A DNA stretch of 64,000 bases from CADEED01 sp036274075 (GCA_036274075.1 DASUGK010000149.1:15690-79689), one strand, 5' to 3'. Counted from the stretch's first letter, positions 42,492 to 53,439 are shown. Notes: generated from the letters alone by a model not told the origin. A program made the numbers and translations.

Positions 42492-43670
42492 ATGTCGAAC
42501 AGCTTCTTATTCACCTCCGAGTCGGTTTCGGAAGGCCACCCGGACAAGGTCTCGGACCAGATCTCCGATGCGGTGCTCGACGCCATCCTCGCGCAGGACA
42601 AGTATTCGCGCGTGGCCGCCGAGACGCTGTGCAATACCGGCCTCGTGGTGATGGCCGGCGAGATCACCACCAACGCGGTGGTGGACTTCCAGCAGATCGC
42701 GCGCAACACGATCAAGAAGATCGGCTACGACAACACCGACTACGGCATCGACTACAGGGGCTGTGCCGTGCTCGTGGCCTACGACAAGCAGTCGCCGGAC
42801 ATCGCGCAGGGTGTCGACGAAGGCAAGGGTCTCAACCTCGAGCAGGGCGCCGGCGACCAGGGCCTGATGTTCGGTTACGCCTGCACCGAGACCGAGGGTC
42901 TCATGCCGCTGCCCATCTACCTTTCGCATCGCCTGGTCGAGAAGCAGGCGCAGCTGCGCAAGTCCGGCAAGCTCAAGTGGCTGCGCCCGGACGCCAAGTC
43001 GCAGGTCACGGTGAAGTACGTCGACGGCAAGCCCGCCGAGATCGACACCGTGGTGCTCTCGACGCAGCATCATCCGGACGTCGAGCACAAGCAGATCGAG
43101 CAGGCGGTGATCGAGGAGATCATCAAGCCCGTGCTCGCCGGCCAGACGCTCTCCAAGAACATCAAGTACCTGGTGAACCCGACCGGCCGTTTCGTGGTTG
43201 GTGGCCCGCAGGGTGACTGCGGCCTCACGGGCCGCAAGATCATTGTCGATACTTATGGTGGCGCGGCCCCGCACGGCGGTGGCGCGTTCTCGGGCAAGGA
43301 TCCCTCGAAGGTGGACCGATCGGCGGCCTACGCCGCACGTTACGTGGCGAAGAACATCGTCGCCGCGGGCCTCGCCAGCAAGTGCCAGGTGCAAGTGTCG
43401 TACGCCATCGGCGTCGCGCAGCCCACCAGCGTGATGGTGACCACCTTCGGCACCGGCAAGGTGTCGGACGATCGCCTCGAGGCGCTGGTGCGCCAGCACT
43501 TCGACCTGCGCCCGAAGGGCATCGTGCAGATGCTCGACCTGCTGCGCCCGATCTACGAGAAGACCGCCTCGTACGGCCACTTCGGCCGCAACGAGCCGGA
43601 ATTCACCTGGGAGAAGACGGACAAGGCGGCCGCGCTGGCGGCCGACGCGGGAGTGCGCAAGACGGCGTGA
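42492..43670 (+). CDS. metK: S-adenosylmethionine synthetase
   Basis: Makes SAM from methionine and ATP; 392 residues, the normal length. Conserved segments are SVSEGHPDKVSDQISDA at the N-terminus, GAGDQGLMFGYA, and the P-loop-like GGAAPHGGGAFSGKDPSKV. The start at 42492 follows AAGGAACGAGG. It lies within the methyl-cycle block, 39 bases after the adenosine-kinase-like gene. Confidence 0.97.
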   Translation: MSNSFLFTSESVSEGHPDKVSDQISDAVLDAILAQDKYSRVAAETLCNTGLVVMAGEITTNAVVDFQQIARNTIKKIGYDNTDYGIDYRGCAVLVAYDKQSPDIAQGVDEGKGLNLEQGAGDQGLMFGYACTETEGLMPLPIYLSHRLVEKQAQLRKSGKLKWLRPDAKSQVTVKYVDGKPAEIDTVVLSTQHHPDVEHKQIEQAVIEEIIKPVLAGQTLSKNIKYLVNPTGRFVVGGPQGDCGLTGRKIIVDTYGGAAPHGGGAFSGKDPSKVDRSAAYAARYVAKNIVAAGLASKCQVQVSYAIGVAQPTSVMVTTFGTGKVSDDRLEALVRQHFDLRPKGIVQMLDLLRPIYEKTASYGHFGRNEPEFTWEKTDKAAALAADAGVRKTA

Positions 43671-43674
43671 CCCG

Positions 43675-44022
43675 ATGCCCGGAATCACCGCCATCCCGGT
43701 GCTGCGCGTCGCGGACTTCAAGGTCGCGGTGCCGTATTACCGGGATGTGCTGGGATTCACCGTCGGCTTCCAGTACGACGACTATGCGACCCTGCAGCTC
43801 GACAAGGCCGTGCTGCACCTGAGCGTGCCGAAACCCGGGAAACCGGCGGGCGGCGGCACGGTCTACCTGATCCGCGACGAAGTGGACGGGTATTTCGGTA
43901 ATATTCGCGCCCGTGGAGCGGCGCCGGACACCGAGCCGGCGGACCAGTTCTATGGGATGCGGGAGTTCGTGGTTTGCGATCCGGACGGCAATCGCCTGCT
44001 GTTCGGGTGCAATATCGAGTGA
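43675..44022 (+). CDS. VOC-superfamily (glyoxalase/bleomycin-resistance) protein
   Basis: Small metal-fold protein of 115 residues with one pair of beta-alpha-beta-beta-beta modules: PVLRVADFKVAVPYYRDVLGF, then EFVVCDPDGNRLLFG. It resembles the bleomycin-resistance subgroup. It starts 4 bases after metK, so it is co-transcribed. Its place between metK and ahcY is odd and no role is known. A role in isomerising or sequestering a reactive metabolite is possible. Confidence 0.8.
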   Translation: MPGITAIPVLRVADFKVAVPYYRDVLGFTVGFQYDDYATLQLDKAVLHLSVPKPGKPAGGGTVYLIRDEVDGYFGNIRARGAAPDTEPADQFYGMREFVVCDPDGNRLLFGCNIE

Positions 44023-44046
44023 CTTCCGAAGGTTGATTCCTCCGGG

Positions 44047-44112
44047 CCGAGGAGCGCTGCAGCGTCATTGGACGCGAGGCTCGGTCGGAGGGTGCAAGTG
44101 GCAACGGCGCTC
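44047..44112 (+). promoter_or_regulatory. S-adenosylhomocysteine (SAH) riboswitch
   Basis: The leader before ahcY has the SAH-riboswitch core: CCGAGGAGCGCTGC, later GAGGCTCGG, then CAACGGCGCTC. P1 pairs CCGAG (44047-44051) with CTCGG (44080-44084). The pseudoknot pairs GAGCGC (44052-44057) with GCGCTC (44107-44112). SAH binding is expected to turn on ahcY, the enzyme that removes SAH. The ahcY start follows 26 bases later. Confidence 0.92.
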
Positions 44113-44138
44113 TCTAACGGACCAATAGAGAGGTATCC

Positions 44139-45557
<1,419 letters not shown>

Positions 45558-45589
45558 TCGACAATCTTCTCCAACAAGAAAGGTCCGCT

Positions 45590-46456
45590 TTGACGGCAAA
45601 GATTCTCGACGGCAAAGCCGTCGCAGCGAAGGAAAGGCAGAGGTCGGCGGCGCGAGCCGCCGACTTCGTTTCGAAGTACGGCCGGGCGCCGGGATTGGCG
45701 GTGGTGAAGGTGGGTGAAGATCCCGCGTCCGCCGTCTACGTGCGCAACAAGCGCAAGGCCTGCGAGGAGTGCGGCATCGCGTCGTTCGCGCACGACCTGC
45801 CGGCCACGACGACCCGCGCAGAGTTGTTAGGCCTCATCGACCGGCTGAACCGCGACGACGCCGTCGACGGCATCCTGCTGCAGCTGCCGCTGCCCAAGGG
45901 CCTCGACAGCACCGAGATCATGGACACCATCGATCCGGCCAAGGACGTCGATGGCTTCCATCCGACCAACACCGGCCTGCTGGCGCAGAAACGCCCGGGC
46001 CTGCGGCCCTGCACGCCCTGGGGCGTGATGCGGTTGCTCAAGGAATACGCCATCGATCCGACCGGCTTGCGTGCCACCGTGGTGGGCGCGTCGAACATCG
46101 TGGGACGTCCCATGGCGCTGGAGCTGCTGCTGGGCCGGGCCACGGTCACGGTGTGCCACACGGGAACGCGTGACCTGCGCGGCGAAGTGGAGCGCGCCGA
46201 CCTGGTGGTCGCGGCGGTCGGGAAACCGGCCTATATCCCTGGTATCTGGATTCGTGATGGCGCCGTGGTCATCGACGTCGGAATCAACCGTCTTCCGGAC
46301 GGGAAACTGGCCGGTGACGTGGAATATGCGCCCGCGGCCGAGCGCGCGGCCTGGATCACGCCCGTGCCCGGCGGCGTGGGGCCGATGACCATCGCCATGC
46401 TTCTGTCCAATACCGTGGACGCGGCGCTGGCGCGAAAGGGCGTGAAAGTCGCGTAA
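45590..46456 (+). CDS. folD: Bifunctional methylenetetrahydrofolate dehydrogenase/cyclohydrolase
   Basis: Interconverts methylene-, methenyl- and 10-formyl-THF; 288 residues. The start is the TTG at 45590, placed by the AGAAAGG ribosome site 7 bases before and by the family N-terminus TAKILDGKAVA. The catalytic Lys motif YVRNKRKACEECGI, the DGILLQLPLP segment, the NADP region GASNIVGRPMALELL and PGGVGPMTIAML are all present. It links the THF pool to formate here. Confidence 0.95.
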   Translation: MTAKILDGKAVAAKERQRSAARAADFVSKYGRAPGLAVVKVGEDPASAVYVRNKRKACEECGIASFAHDLPATTTRAELLGLIDRLNRDDAVDGILLQLPLPKGLDSTEIMDTIDPAKDVDGFHPTNTGLLAQKRPGLRPCTPWGVMRLLKEYAIDPTGLRATVVGASNIVGRPMALELLLGRATVTVCHTGTRDLRGEVERADLVVAAVGKPAYIPGIWIRDGAVVIDVGINRLPDGKLAGDVEYAPAAERAAWITPVPGGVGPMTIAMLLSNTVDAALARKGVKVA

Positions 46457-46482
46457 ACCCATGCGGGTGTAAGATCACCCGC

Positions 46483-47343
46483 ATGAAGAGTCCGGTGCAG
46501 CGCGACGTGCAGATCGACGCCCTGCGCGATGCGGGAAACACGCGGCGCAGCGATGTGATCGCGGTCGAGGAGCCGCTCGAGATCCGGCTCATGCGCGACG
46601 GCCTGCCCGAGGCCGACGAGAACGGCGGCACCGGCCGCTCCATTTCCGTCACCATGCGCACGCCCGGCCACGATGCCGAGCTCGCGGTCGGATTCCTGTA
46701 CGGCGAGGGCCTGCTGCGTGAACCGCGCGATGTCGTCGGCACCGGTCATTGCGGGCCCACCGGCAACATCCTGCGCGTCACGGCTCGCGCCGACCTGCCG
46801 CTGGACCTGTCGCGCCTGGCGCGCAATTTCTACTCCACCTCGAGTTGCGGCGTCTGCGGCAAGGCGTCGATCGAGGCCGTGTCCGCGAGCGCCGGCGGGC
46901 GGCGCATCACCAGCGAACTGATAGTTAGGGAGCCCGTGCTGCGGGGCCTGCCGGACACCTTGCGCGCCGCGCAGGCGGGATTCGCCGAGACCGGCGGCAT
47001 GCACGCCGTGGGCCTGTTCACCGCCGAGGGCGAATTGCTCGCGAGCCGCGAAGACGTCGGCCGCCACAATGCCATGGACAAGCTCGTGGGCGCCGCGCTG
47101 CTGGCCGGCGAGCTGCCGTGGAAAGACCGCATCGTGCTGTTGTCGGGGCGCGCCAGTTTCGAGCTGCTGCAGAAGGCCATGATGGCCGGGGCGCCGCTGG
47201 TTGCGGCCATAGGCGCACCCTCTACGCTCGCAGTCGAGTTGGCCGAAACCGCGGGCATCACACTTGTTGCCTTCCTGCGTCCCGGTGGTTGCAACGTGTA
47301 TTGCAATGCCTGGCGCGTTGCCGGAGCGAATCGTGAGTCATAG
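46483..47343 (+). CDS. fdhD: Formate dehydrogenase accessory sulfurtransferase
   Basis: FdhD protein of 286 residues, which passes sulfur to the molybdenum cofactor needed by formate dehydrogenase. The CxxC-type motif is SSCGVCGKASIE. GGMHAVGLF, EDVGRHNAMDKLVG and SGRASFELLQKA are characteristic. It comes directly before the FdsGBAD genes, and its 3' end overlaps the start of fdsG. Confidence 0.95.
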   Translation: MKSPVQRDVQIDALRDAGNTRRSDVIAVEEPLEIRLMRDGLPEADENGGTGRSISVTMRTPGHDAELAVGFLYGEGLLREPRDVVGTGHCGPTGNILRVTARADLPLDLSRLARNFYSTSSCGVCGKASIEAVSASAGGRRITSELIVREPVLRGLPDTLRAAQAGFAETGGMHAVGLFTAEGELLASREDVGRHNAMDKLVGAALLAGELPWKDRIVLLSGRASFELLQKAMMAGAPLVAAIGAPSTLAVELAETAGITLVAFLRPGGCNVYCNAWRVAGANRES

Positions 47344-47812
47344 CGAGGCCGAAAAGATCCGCCAATGCGTGGCAGGAGCCGTGCAGAAGTTCGCGGGCGA
47401 GCCCGGTCCGTTGATCGAGATCCTGCATGCCATCCAGGACGAGCTCGGGTGCGTGCCGCCCGAGGCCGTGCCGCCGCTGGCCGAGTCGTTGAACCTGTCG
47501 CGCGCCGAGGTTCACGGCGTGATCAGCTTCTACCATCACTTCCGCGAACGCGCGCCGGGCCGGTACGTCGTGCAGCTGTGCCGCGCGGAGGCCTGCCAGT
47601 CGATGAATTCACGCGCGCTGGAGGAATTCGTGCGCGGCCGGCTGCATCTCGATTTCGGCCAGACCACGCCGGATGGGCGCATCACGCTCGAGCCGGTGTA
47701 CTGCCTGGGCAATTGCGCCTGCGCGCCGTCCATGATGGTGAACGGTGAATTGCACGGGCGCGTGACGCCGGAGCGCTTCGGCGAAATCGCCAAAGAGTGG
47801 GGCGTGGCATGA
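47333..47812 (+). CDS. fdsG: NAD-dependent formate dehydrogenase gamma subunit (NuoE-like)
   Basis: Thioredoxin-like [2Fe-2S] subunit of 159 residues. The GTG at 47333 is chosen because GGAG stands 6 bases before it; an in-frame ATG at 47306 would overlap fdhD more deeply. Cluster ligands are CRAEACQ and CLGNCACAP. HAIQDELGCVP and EVHGVISFYHHF are typical of NuoE/FdsG. The stop overlaps the fdsB start (ATGA). Confidence 0.92.
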   Translation: MSHSEAEKIRQCVAGAVQKFAGEPGPLIEILHAIQDELGCVPPEAVPPLAESLNLSRAEVHGVISFYHHFRERAPGRYVVQLCRAEACQSMNSRALEEFVRGRLHLDFGQTTPDGRITLEPVYCLGNCACAPSMMVNGELHGRVTPERFGEIAKEWGVA

Positions 47813-49374
47813 GCATGCCCGTCACCGTTTACGTCCCGGGCGACGCCAGCGCCTGTTCGCTGGGCGCCGACCGTGTCGCGCGCGCCATCGAGGCCGAGGC
47901 GGGCAAGCGCGGCCGCGCCGTGAATGTCGTTCGCAACGGGTCGCGCGGGATGTTCTGGCTGGAACCGCTGGTGGAAGTGGCCACGCCCGCGGGCCGTGTG
48001 GCCTACGGGCCGGTCGGCGCCGGCGACGTGGCCAAACTACTCGACGCCGGCCTGCTCGAGGGCGGCGCGCATGCGCTGCGCCTCGGTGACATTTCCGCGC
48101 ATCCCTGGCTCGCCAGCCAGCAGCGGCTGACCGGCGCGCGGCTCGGCATCGTCGATCCGGCCAGCGTGGTCGACTACGTTGCGCACGGCGGCTACGTCGG
48201 TCTGCGCAATGCGCTGGCCATGCAGCCGGCCGACATCGTGCGCGCCGTGACCGACTCCGGCCTGCGTGGCCGCGGCGGCGCGGCCTTTCCCACGGGCATC
48301 AAGTGGCAGACGGTCCACGACCAGAAGGCCGCGCAGAAATACATCGCCTGCAACGCCGACGAGGGCGACTCCGGCACGTTCTCCGATCGCATGCTCATGG
48401 AGGGCGATCCATTCGCGCTCATCGAGGGCATGACGATCGCCGGCGTCGCCGTGGGCGCCACGCAGGGCTACATCTACCTGCGCATCGAGTACCCGCACGC
48501 AGCGCGGGCGCTGGCGAAGGCGCTGCAGGCCGCGCGCGCGATCGGGTACCTGGGAAATGACATCCTCGGCAGCGGCAAACGCTTCGACATCGCCGTGCGG
48601 CTCGGCGCCGGTGCCTACATCTGCGGCGAAGAGACCTCGATGCTGGAGAGTCTCGAAGGACGGCGCGGCGAAGTGCGCGTGCGGCCGCCGTTGCCCGCCA
48701 TCAAGGGGCTGTTCGGCCAGCCCACGGTGGTGAACAACGTGGTGACGCTGGCCAGCGTGCCGGTGGTGCTGGCTCGCGGCGCACAGTTCTACAAGGATTT
48801 CGGCGCGGGCAAGTCGCGCGGCACGATTCCGCTGCAGCTCGCGGGCAACGTGAAGCAGGGCGGCCTGGTGGAGCGCGCCTTCGGGCTCACCGTGAAGGAG
48901 CTGGTGTACGGCTACGGCGGCGGATCGGCCACCGGGCGCCCGGTGCGCGCGGTACAGATCGGCGGTCCTCTCGGCGCCTTCCTGCCGGTGTCGGAGTTCG
49001 ACACGCCACTCGAGTACGAAGCCCTGTCGGCGAAAAACTCGCTGCTCGGCCATGGCGGAGTCGTGGTGTTCGACGATCACGTCGACATGGCGCGCATGGC
49101 GCGCTACGCGCTGGAGTTCTGCGCCATCGAATCCTGCGGCAAGTGCACCCCCTGCCGTCTCGGATCGACGCGCGGTGTCGAGCTCGTGGATCGCATCATC
49201 GCCGGCCGGGCGGACTCTTCGCGAAACGGCGCGCAGGCCGCCGACCTCGCATTGCTCGATGAACTCTGCGACACCATGTTCAACGGTTCGCTGTGCGGGC
49301 TCGGGGGACTCACGCCGTTCCCCGTGCGCAGCGCGCTCAAGCACTTTCGCGAGGATTTCCAGCGCGCCACCTGA
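47809..49374 (+). CDS. fdsB: NAD-dependent formate dehydrogenase beta subunit (NuoF-like)
   Basis: NADH/FMN-binding subunit of 521 residues. An N-terminal thioredoxin-like segment precedes the FMN site GLRGRGGAAFPTGIKW. The NAD region AYICGEETSMLESLEGRRG and the [4Fe-4S] ligands ESCGKCTPCRLG...SLCGLGG follow. It passes electrons from the FdsA chain to NAD+. The ATG at 47809 overlaps the fdsG TGA. Confidence 0.95.
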   Translation: MSMPVTVYVPGDASACSLGADRVARAIEAEAGKRGRAVNVVRNGSRGMFWLEPLVEVATPAGRVAYGPVGAGDVAKLLDAGLLEGGAHALRLGDISAHPWLASQQRLTGARLGIVDPASVVDYVAHGGYVGLRNALAMQPADIVRAVTDSGLRGRGGAAFPTGIKWQTVHDQKAAQKYIACNADEGDSGTFSDRMLMEGDPFALIEGMTIAGVAVGATQGYIYLRIEYPHAARALAKALQAARAIGYLGNDILGSGKRFDIAVRLGAGAYICGEETSMLESLEGRRGEVRVRPPLPAIKGLFGQPTVVNNVVTLASVPVVLARGAQFYKDFGAGKSRGTIPLQLAGNVKQGGLVERAFGLTVKELVYGYGGGSATGRPVRAVQIGGPLGAFLPVSEFDTPLEYEALSAKNSLLGHGGVVVFDDHVDMARMARYALEFCAIESCGKCTPCRLGSTRGVELVDRIIAGRADSSRNGAQAADLALLDELCDTMFNGSLCGLGGLTPFPVRSALKHFREDFQRAT

Positions 49375-49392
49375 GCGCGCAGGAGCTGAACC

Positions 49393-52239
49393 ATGTACGC
49401 CAAGGACTATCACGATCTCGGAACACCCGCCGCAAAGGGGGAGAGCGTCACGCTCGAAATCGACGGCGCGACGGTGACGGTGCCCGCGGGCACGTCGATC
49501 ATGCGGGCCGCGGCCCTCGCGGACCGCGACATTCCCAAGCTTTGCGCCACCGACACGCTCAAGCACTTCGGTTCCTGCCGCGTGTGCCTGGTGGAGATCG
49601 AAGGCCGCAAGGGATTTCCGGCCTCGTGCACCACCGAGGTCGCCGCCGGCATGAAAGTGCGCACGCAGAGCGAGGCGCTGGAAAAGACGCGCCGTGGCGT
49701 GCTCGAGTTGTACGTCTCCGAGCACCCCGTGGGCAGCTGCCCCGACTCGAGCCGCTGCGAGCTCGAGACGCTGGCCAAACAACACGGCATCGGCGAGTCG
49801 CGGTTCGCGGGGCCGAAGACCTCGCGCCACGTGCATACCCACAAGCCGGTCGATCACAGCAACCCGTATTTCCGCTTCGACAACGACCTGTGCATCGTGT
49901 GCTCGCGCTGCGTGCGGGCCTGTGAGGAGACGCAGGGCACTTACGCGCTGACCATCGAAGGCCGCGGCCTCGAGTCGCGCGTCGCGGCCTCGCAGGACGA
50001 AACCTTCCTGGATTCGGAGTGTGTTTCCTGCGGCGCCTGCGTCGAGGCCTGTCCCACTGGCGCGCTCATGGAGAAGTCGATCCTGACCGCCGGACTGCCG
50101 CAGAAGGCGGTGGCCACCACCTGCGCCTATTGCGGCGTGGGCTGCTCGCTGGTCGCCGAGGTGACCGACGGCACGGTGTCGCGCATGGTGCCCAATCGCA
50201 ACGGCCGCGCGAACCAGGGCCACGCCTGCGTCAAGGGTCGCTTCGCCTATGGCTACGCCACCCACCAGGATCGCGTCACCCGGCCACTCATCCGCAAGAG
50301 CATCGCCGACGAGTGGACCGAGGTGAGCTGGGAGGAGGCCATCCGCTACGCGGCCTCCGAGTTCAAGCGCATCCAGGCCAGGTACGGCCGCGACTCCATC
50401 GGCGGGATCACCTCTTCACGCTGCACCAACGAAGAGACCTTCCTGGTGCAGAAGCTGGTGCGCGCCGCCTTCGGCACCAACAACGTGGACACCTGCGCAC
50501 GCGTCTGCCATTCGCCCACGGGTTATGGCCTCAAGCACACGCTGGGCGAGTCGGCCGGTACGCAGGAGTTCGTCTCCGTGCAGCAGGCCGACGTGATCAT
50601 GGTGATCGGCGCCAGTCCCACCGAGGCGCATCCGGTGTTCGCCTCGCAGATGAAGCGGCGGCTGCGCCAGGGCGCCAGGTTGATCGTGGTCGACCCGCGC
50701 GCCATTCCGCTGGTGAAGTCCGCGCACGTCGAGGCTGACTACCACCTGCGCCTGCTGCCCGGCACGAACGTCGCCATCATCAATGCACTGGCGCATGTTG
50801 TCGTGACCGAGGGACTCACGAAGGAGGATTACATCGCCGAGCGTTGCGAACGGGATTCCTACGAGAAGTGGAAGAAGTTCGTCGCCGATCCCATCAACAG
50901 CCCCGAGGCCATGGAGAAGGTCACCGGCGTGCCGGCCGCAGATATCCGCGGCGCGGCGCGCCTGTATGCCAAGGGTCCGAACGGCGCCATCTACTACGGC
51001 CTCGGCGTCACCGAACACAGCCAGGGCAGCACCATGGTCATGGGCATCGCCAACCTGGCCATGGCCACGGGTAACCTGGGACGCGAGGGCGTGGGCGTGA
51101 GCCCGCTGCGCGGGCAGAACAACGTGCAGGGCTCCTGCGACATGGGTTCTTTCCCGCACGAGTTCTCGGGATACCGCCACGTTTCCGACGACTCGGTGCG
51201 CGCGCAGTTCGAGGCGATGTGGAAAGTGCAGTTGAGCGGCGAGCAGGGCCTGCGCATCCCCAACATGTTCGAGGCCGCGCTCGATGGCAGCTTCCGCGGC
51301 ATGTACATCCAGGGCGAGGATCTCGCGCAGTCCGATCCGAATACCTCGCACGTGACCGCCGCGCTGTCCGCGCTCGAGTGCCTGGTGATCCAGGACATCT
51401 TCCACAACGAGACCGCGAAGTTCGCGCACGTGTTCCTGCCGGGGTCCTCGTTCCTCGAGAAGGACGGCACGTTCACCAATGCCGAGCGGCGCATCTCGCG
51501 CGTGCGCAAGGTCATGGAGCCCCTGTGCGGGTATGCCGACTGGGAAGTGACCATGCTGCTGTCGAACGCGCTGGGTTATCCCATGCACTACAGGCATCCG
51601 TCCGAGATCATGGACGAGATCGCGGCGCTGACGCCCACGTTCGCAGGTGTCACGTACGACAAGATCGACGAGCTAGGTTCCATCCAGTGGCCCTGCAATG
51701 ACAAGGCTCCGGCGGGCACGCCCACCATGCACGTCGGGCAGTTCGTGCGTGGCAAGGGCAAGTTCTACGTCACGGCCTATGTGCCGACCAGCGAGCGCAC
51801 GTCGTCGAAGTACCCGCTGCTGCTGACCACGGGCCGCATCCTCTCGCAGTACAACGTCGGCGCGCAGACCCGCCGCACCGCCAACCTGGCCTGGCACAGC
51901 GAGGACCGCCTCGAGATGCATCCGCATGACGCCGAGGCCCGGGGCATCGAACACGGCGACTGGGTGGGCGTGACCAGCCGCGCCGGCGACACGGTGCTGC
52001 GCGTCGAGATCACCGAGAAAGTGGCGCCGGGCGTGGTGTACACCACGTTCCACTTCCCCGAGTCCGGCGCCAACCTGATCACCACGGAGAATTCGGACTG
52101 GGCCACCAATTGCCCGGAATACAAGGTGACGGCGGTACAGGTGGTGAAGGTGGCGCAGCCCGCGTCCTGGCAGCGCCGTCGCCAGGCCGCGCTGCCGGCC
52201 TCACCGCGCCGACGCCCGCAGGAGTCGCCGGTCAGCTGA
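49393..52239 (+). CDS. fdsA: NAD-dependent formate dehydrogenase alpha subunit, molybdenum catalytic
   Basis: Catalytic subunit of 948 residues. In order: N-terminal [2Fe-2S] domain (SCRVCLVEIEG), the His/Cys cluster (HPVGSCPDSSRC), two [4Fe-4S] motifs (CIVCSRCVRACEE and CVSCGACVEACPTGAL), the domain opening CAYCGVGCS, and the Moco-binding core. The active-site ligand is Cys372 in CARVCHSPTGYG; there is no selenocysteine. It oxidises formate to CO2 in the cytoplasm. It starts 18 bases after fdsB. Confidence 0.96.
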   Translation: MYAKDYHDLGTPAAKGESVTLEIDGATVTVPAGTSIMRAAALADRDIPKLCATDTLKHFGSCRVCLVEIEGRKGFPASCTTEVAAGMKVRTQSEALEKTRRGVLELYVSEHPVGSCPDSSRCELETLAKQHGIGESRFAGPKTSRHVHTHKPVDHSNPYFRFDNDLCIVCSRCVRACEETQGTYALTIEGRGLESRVAASQDETFLDSECVSCGACVEACPTGALMEKSILTAGLPQKAVATTCAYCGVGCSLVAEVTDGTVSRMVPNRNGRANQGHACVKGRFAYGYATHQDRVTRPLIRKSIADEWTEVSWEEAIRYAASEFKRIQARYGRDSIGGITSSRCTNEETFLVQKLVRAAFGTNNVDTCARVCHSPTGYGLKHTLGESAGTQEFVSVQQADVIMVIGASPTEAHPVFASQMKRRLRQGARLIVVDPRAIPLVKSAHVEADYHLRLLPGTNVAIINALAHVVVTEGLTKEDYIAERCERDSYEKWKKFVADPINSPEAMEKVTGVPAADIRGAARLYAKGPNGAIYYGLGVTEHSQGSTMVMGIANLAMATGNLGREGVGVSPLRGQNNVQGSCDMGSFPHEFSGYRHVSDDSVRAQFEAMWKVQLSGEQGLRIPNMFEAALDGSFRGMYIQGEDLAQSDPNTSHVTAALSALECLVIQDIFHNETAKFAHVFLPGSSFLEKDGTFTNAERRISRVRKVMEPLCGYADWEVTMLLSNALGYPMHYRHPSEIMDEIAALTPTFAGVTYDKIDELGSIQWPCNDKAPAGTPTMHVGQFVRGKGKFYVTAYVPTSERTSSKYPLLLTTGRILSQYNVGAQTRRTANLAWHSEDRLEMHPHDAEARGIEHGDWVGVTSRAGDTVLRVEITEKVAPGVVYTTFHFPESGANLITTENSDWATNCPEYKVTAVQVVKVAQPASWQRRRQAALPASPRRRPQESPVS

Positions 52240-52242
52240 GCC

Positions 52243-52461
52243 ATGGACATCGAACGCCTGGTCGCGATGGCCAATGACATCGCCGCATTCTTCGACGCGG
52301 AGCCGGACAAGGCGGTGGCAGCGGAGGGCGTCCGCTTCCACCTCTCGCGCTTCTGGGAGCCGCGCATGCGGCGCGCCATCATCGAACACGTGGGAAAGGG
52401 CGGTGAGGGCCTCACGCCGACCGCGCGCGCCGCCGTCGAAAAACTTGGCCCGGTGCCCTGA
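52243..52461 (+). CDS. fdsD: Formate dehydrogenase delta subunit
   Basis: Small protein of 72 residues: MDIERLVAMANDIAAFF then the SRFWEPRMRRAI segment, as in FdsD, which helps cofactor insertion and stability of the FdsGBA complex. It starts 3 bases after fdsA. Confidence 0.9.
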   Translation: MDIERLVAMANDIAAFFDAEPDKAVAAEGVRFHLSRFWEPRMRRAIIEHVGKGGEGLTPTARAAVEKLGPVP

Positions 52462-52554
52462 CGAGAGATGCCCGGCGGCGGCATAGCGCAAATCTATGAA
52501 AATGATGGCTGATGCGCTGCACGACGGTGCCGTGGCGTGTCAGTATCGCCGCCC

Positions 52555-53439
52555 ATGAATTCCAGTCTCGCGGCGAAAATCGCCGCCCATCGGTTCGTCG
52601 TCACCGGCGAGCTGACACCGCCCAAGGGCACGGATCTCACCAAGTTGTTTGCCACCGCCGAGCTGCTGCGCGGCTCGGTGGATGCCATCAACATCACAGA
52701 ATCGCCGCGGGCGCGCATGACCATGGATCCGCGTGCCGTGGGCAAGCTGCTGCAGGACCGCGGCATCGAGGTCATCGTCCAGGTCACCAGCCGCGACCGC
52801 AATCGCATCGCCGTGCAGTCGGACTTGTTAGGCGCGGCGGCGCTGGGCCTCAGGAACTTCGTGTTCATGGGCGGCGACTCGCCGGCCGGCGGCGATCACC
52901 CGGACGCCAAGCCGGTGTTCGACCTCACCGCCTCGGGGCTGCTGGCCGCGGCCGAAGCGCTGCGCAATGGCAGGGACTACGCGGGCAATCCGCTGCAGGG
53001 CACACCCGACCTGTTTCTCGGAGCCACGGCCAACCCGGGCGCGTCCAAGTTCGACGCGGAGGTGGAAAACACGCGCCGCAAGATCGATGCCGGCGCAAAG
53101 ATGCTTCAGACCCAGGCCATATACCATCCCGACCAGCTCAAGCGGTTCATCGACGCGGTGAAGCCGGATGGCGTCGCGGTGCTGGCCGGGATCATCCCGT
53201 TGAAATCGGAAAAGAGCGGGCCGTGGCTCAATGCCAACTTGCCGGGCGTGGTCGTTCCCGACGACATGCTCGAAGCCATGGAACAGGCCGCGAAGGAAGG
53301 CCGCACGCGCGAGCGCGGCGTGGAACTGGCGGGTCGCGTGATCCGCGAGCTCAGGGAGGTCGCGCAGGGCGTGCACATCATGGCCATCGGCGGTGAAGCC
53401 GAGGTACCGGCCATCCTGGCCGCGTCGGGCGTGCGCTAG
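52555..53439 (+). CDS. metF: 5,10-methylenetetrahydrofolate reductase
   Basis: Flavin enzyme of 294 residues in the MTHFR family. The catalytic Glu is in VVTGELTPPKGTD, and GLRNFVFMGGDSP is the flavin/folate region. The start MNSSLAAK at 52555 fits the family; an ATG six codons earlier is possible. It lies directly after the formate dehydrogenase genes and could oxidise methyl-THF from O-demethylation as well as make it. Its stop overlaps that of the convergent glutaredoxin gene (CTAG). Confidence 0.88.
   Translation: MNSSLAAKIAAHRFVVTGELTPPKGTDLTKLFATAELLRGSVDAINITESPRARMTMDPRAVGKLLQDRGIEVIVQVTSRDRNRIAVQSDLLGAAALGLRNFVFMGGDSPAGGDHPDAKPVFDLTASGLLAAAEALRNGRDYAGNPLQGTPDLFLGATANPGASKFDAEVENTRRKIDAGAKMLQTQAIYHPDQLKRFIDAVKPDGVAVLAGIIPLKSEKSGPWLNANLPGVVVPDDMLEAMEQAAKEGRTRERGVELAGRVIRELREVAQGVHIMAIGGEAEVPAILAASGVR

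Noticed and set aside
47306..47332. ATG at 47306 as start of fdsG
   Set aside because: It adds nine residues not typical of the family; the GTG at 47333 has a well-spaced GGAG.
48037..50265. 742-codon minus-strand open frame across fdsB/fdsA
   Set aside because: Antisense shadow of conserved formate dehydrogenase genes; no recognisable domain.
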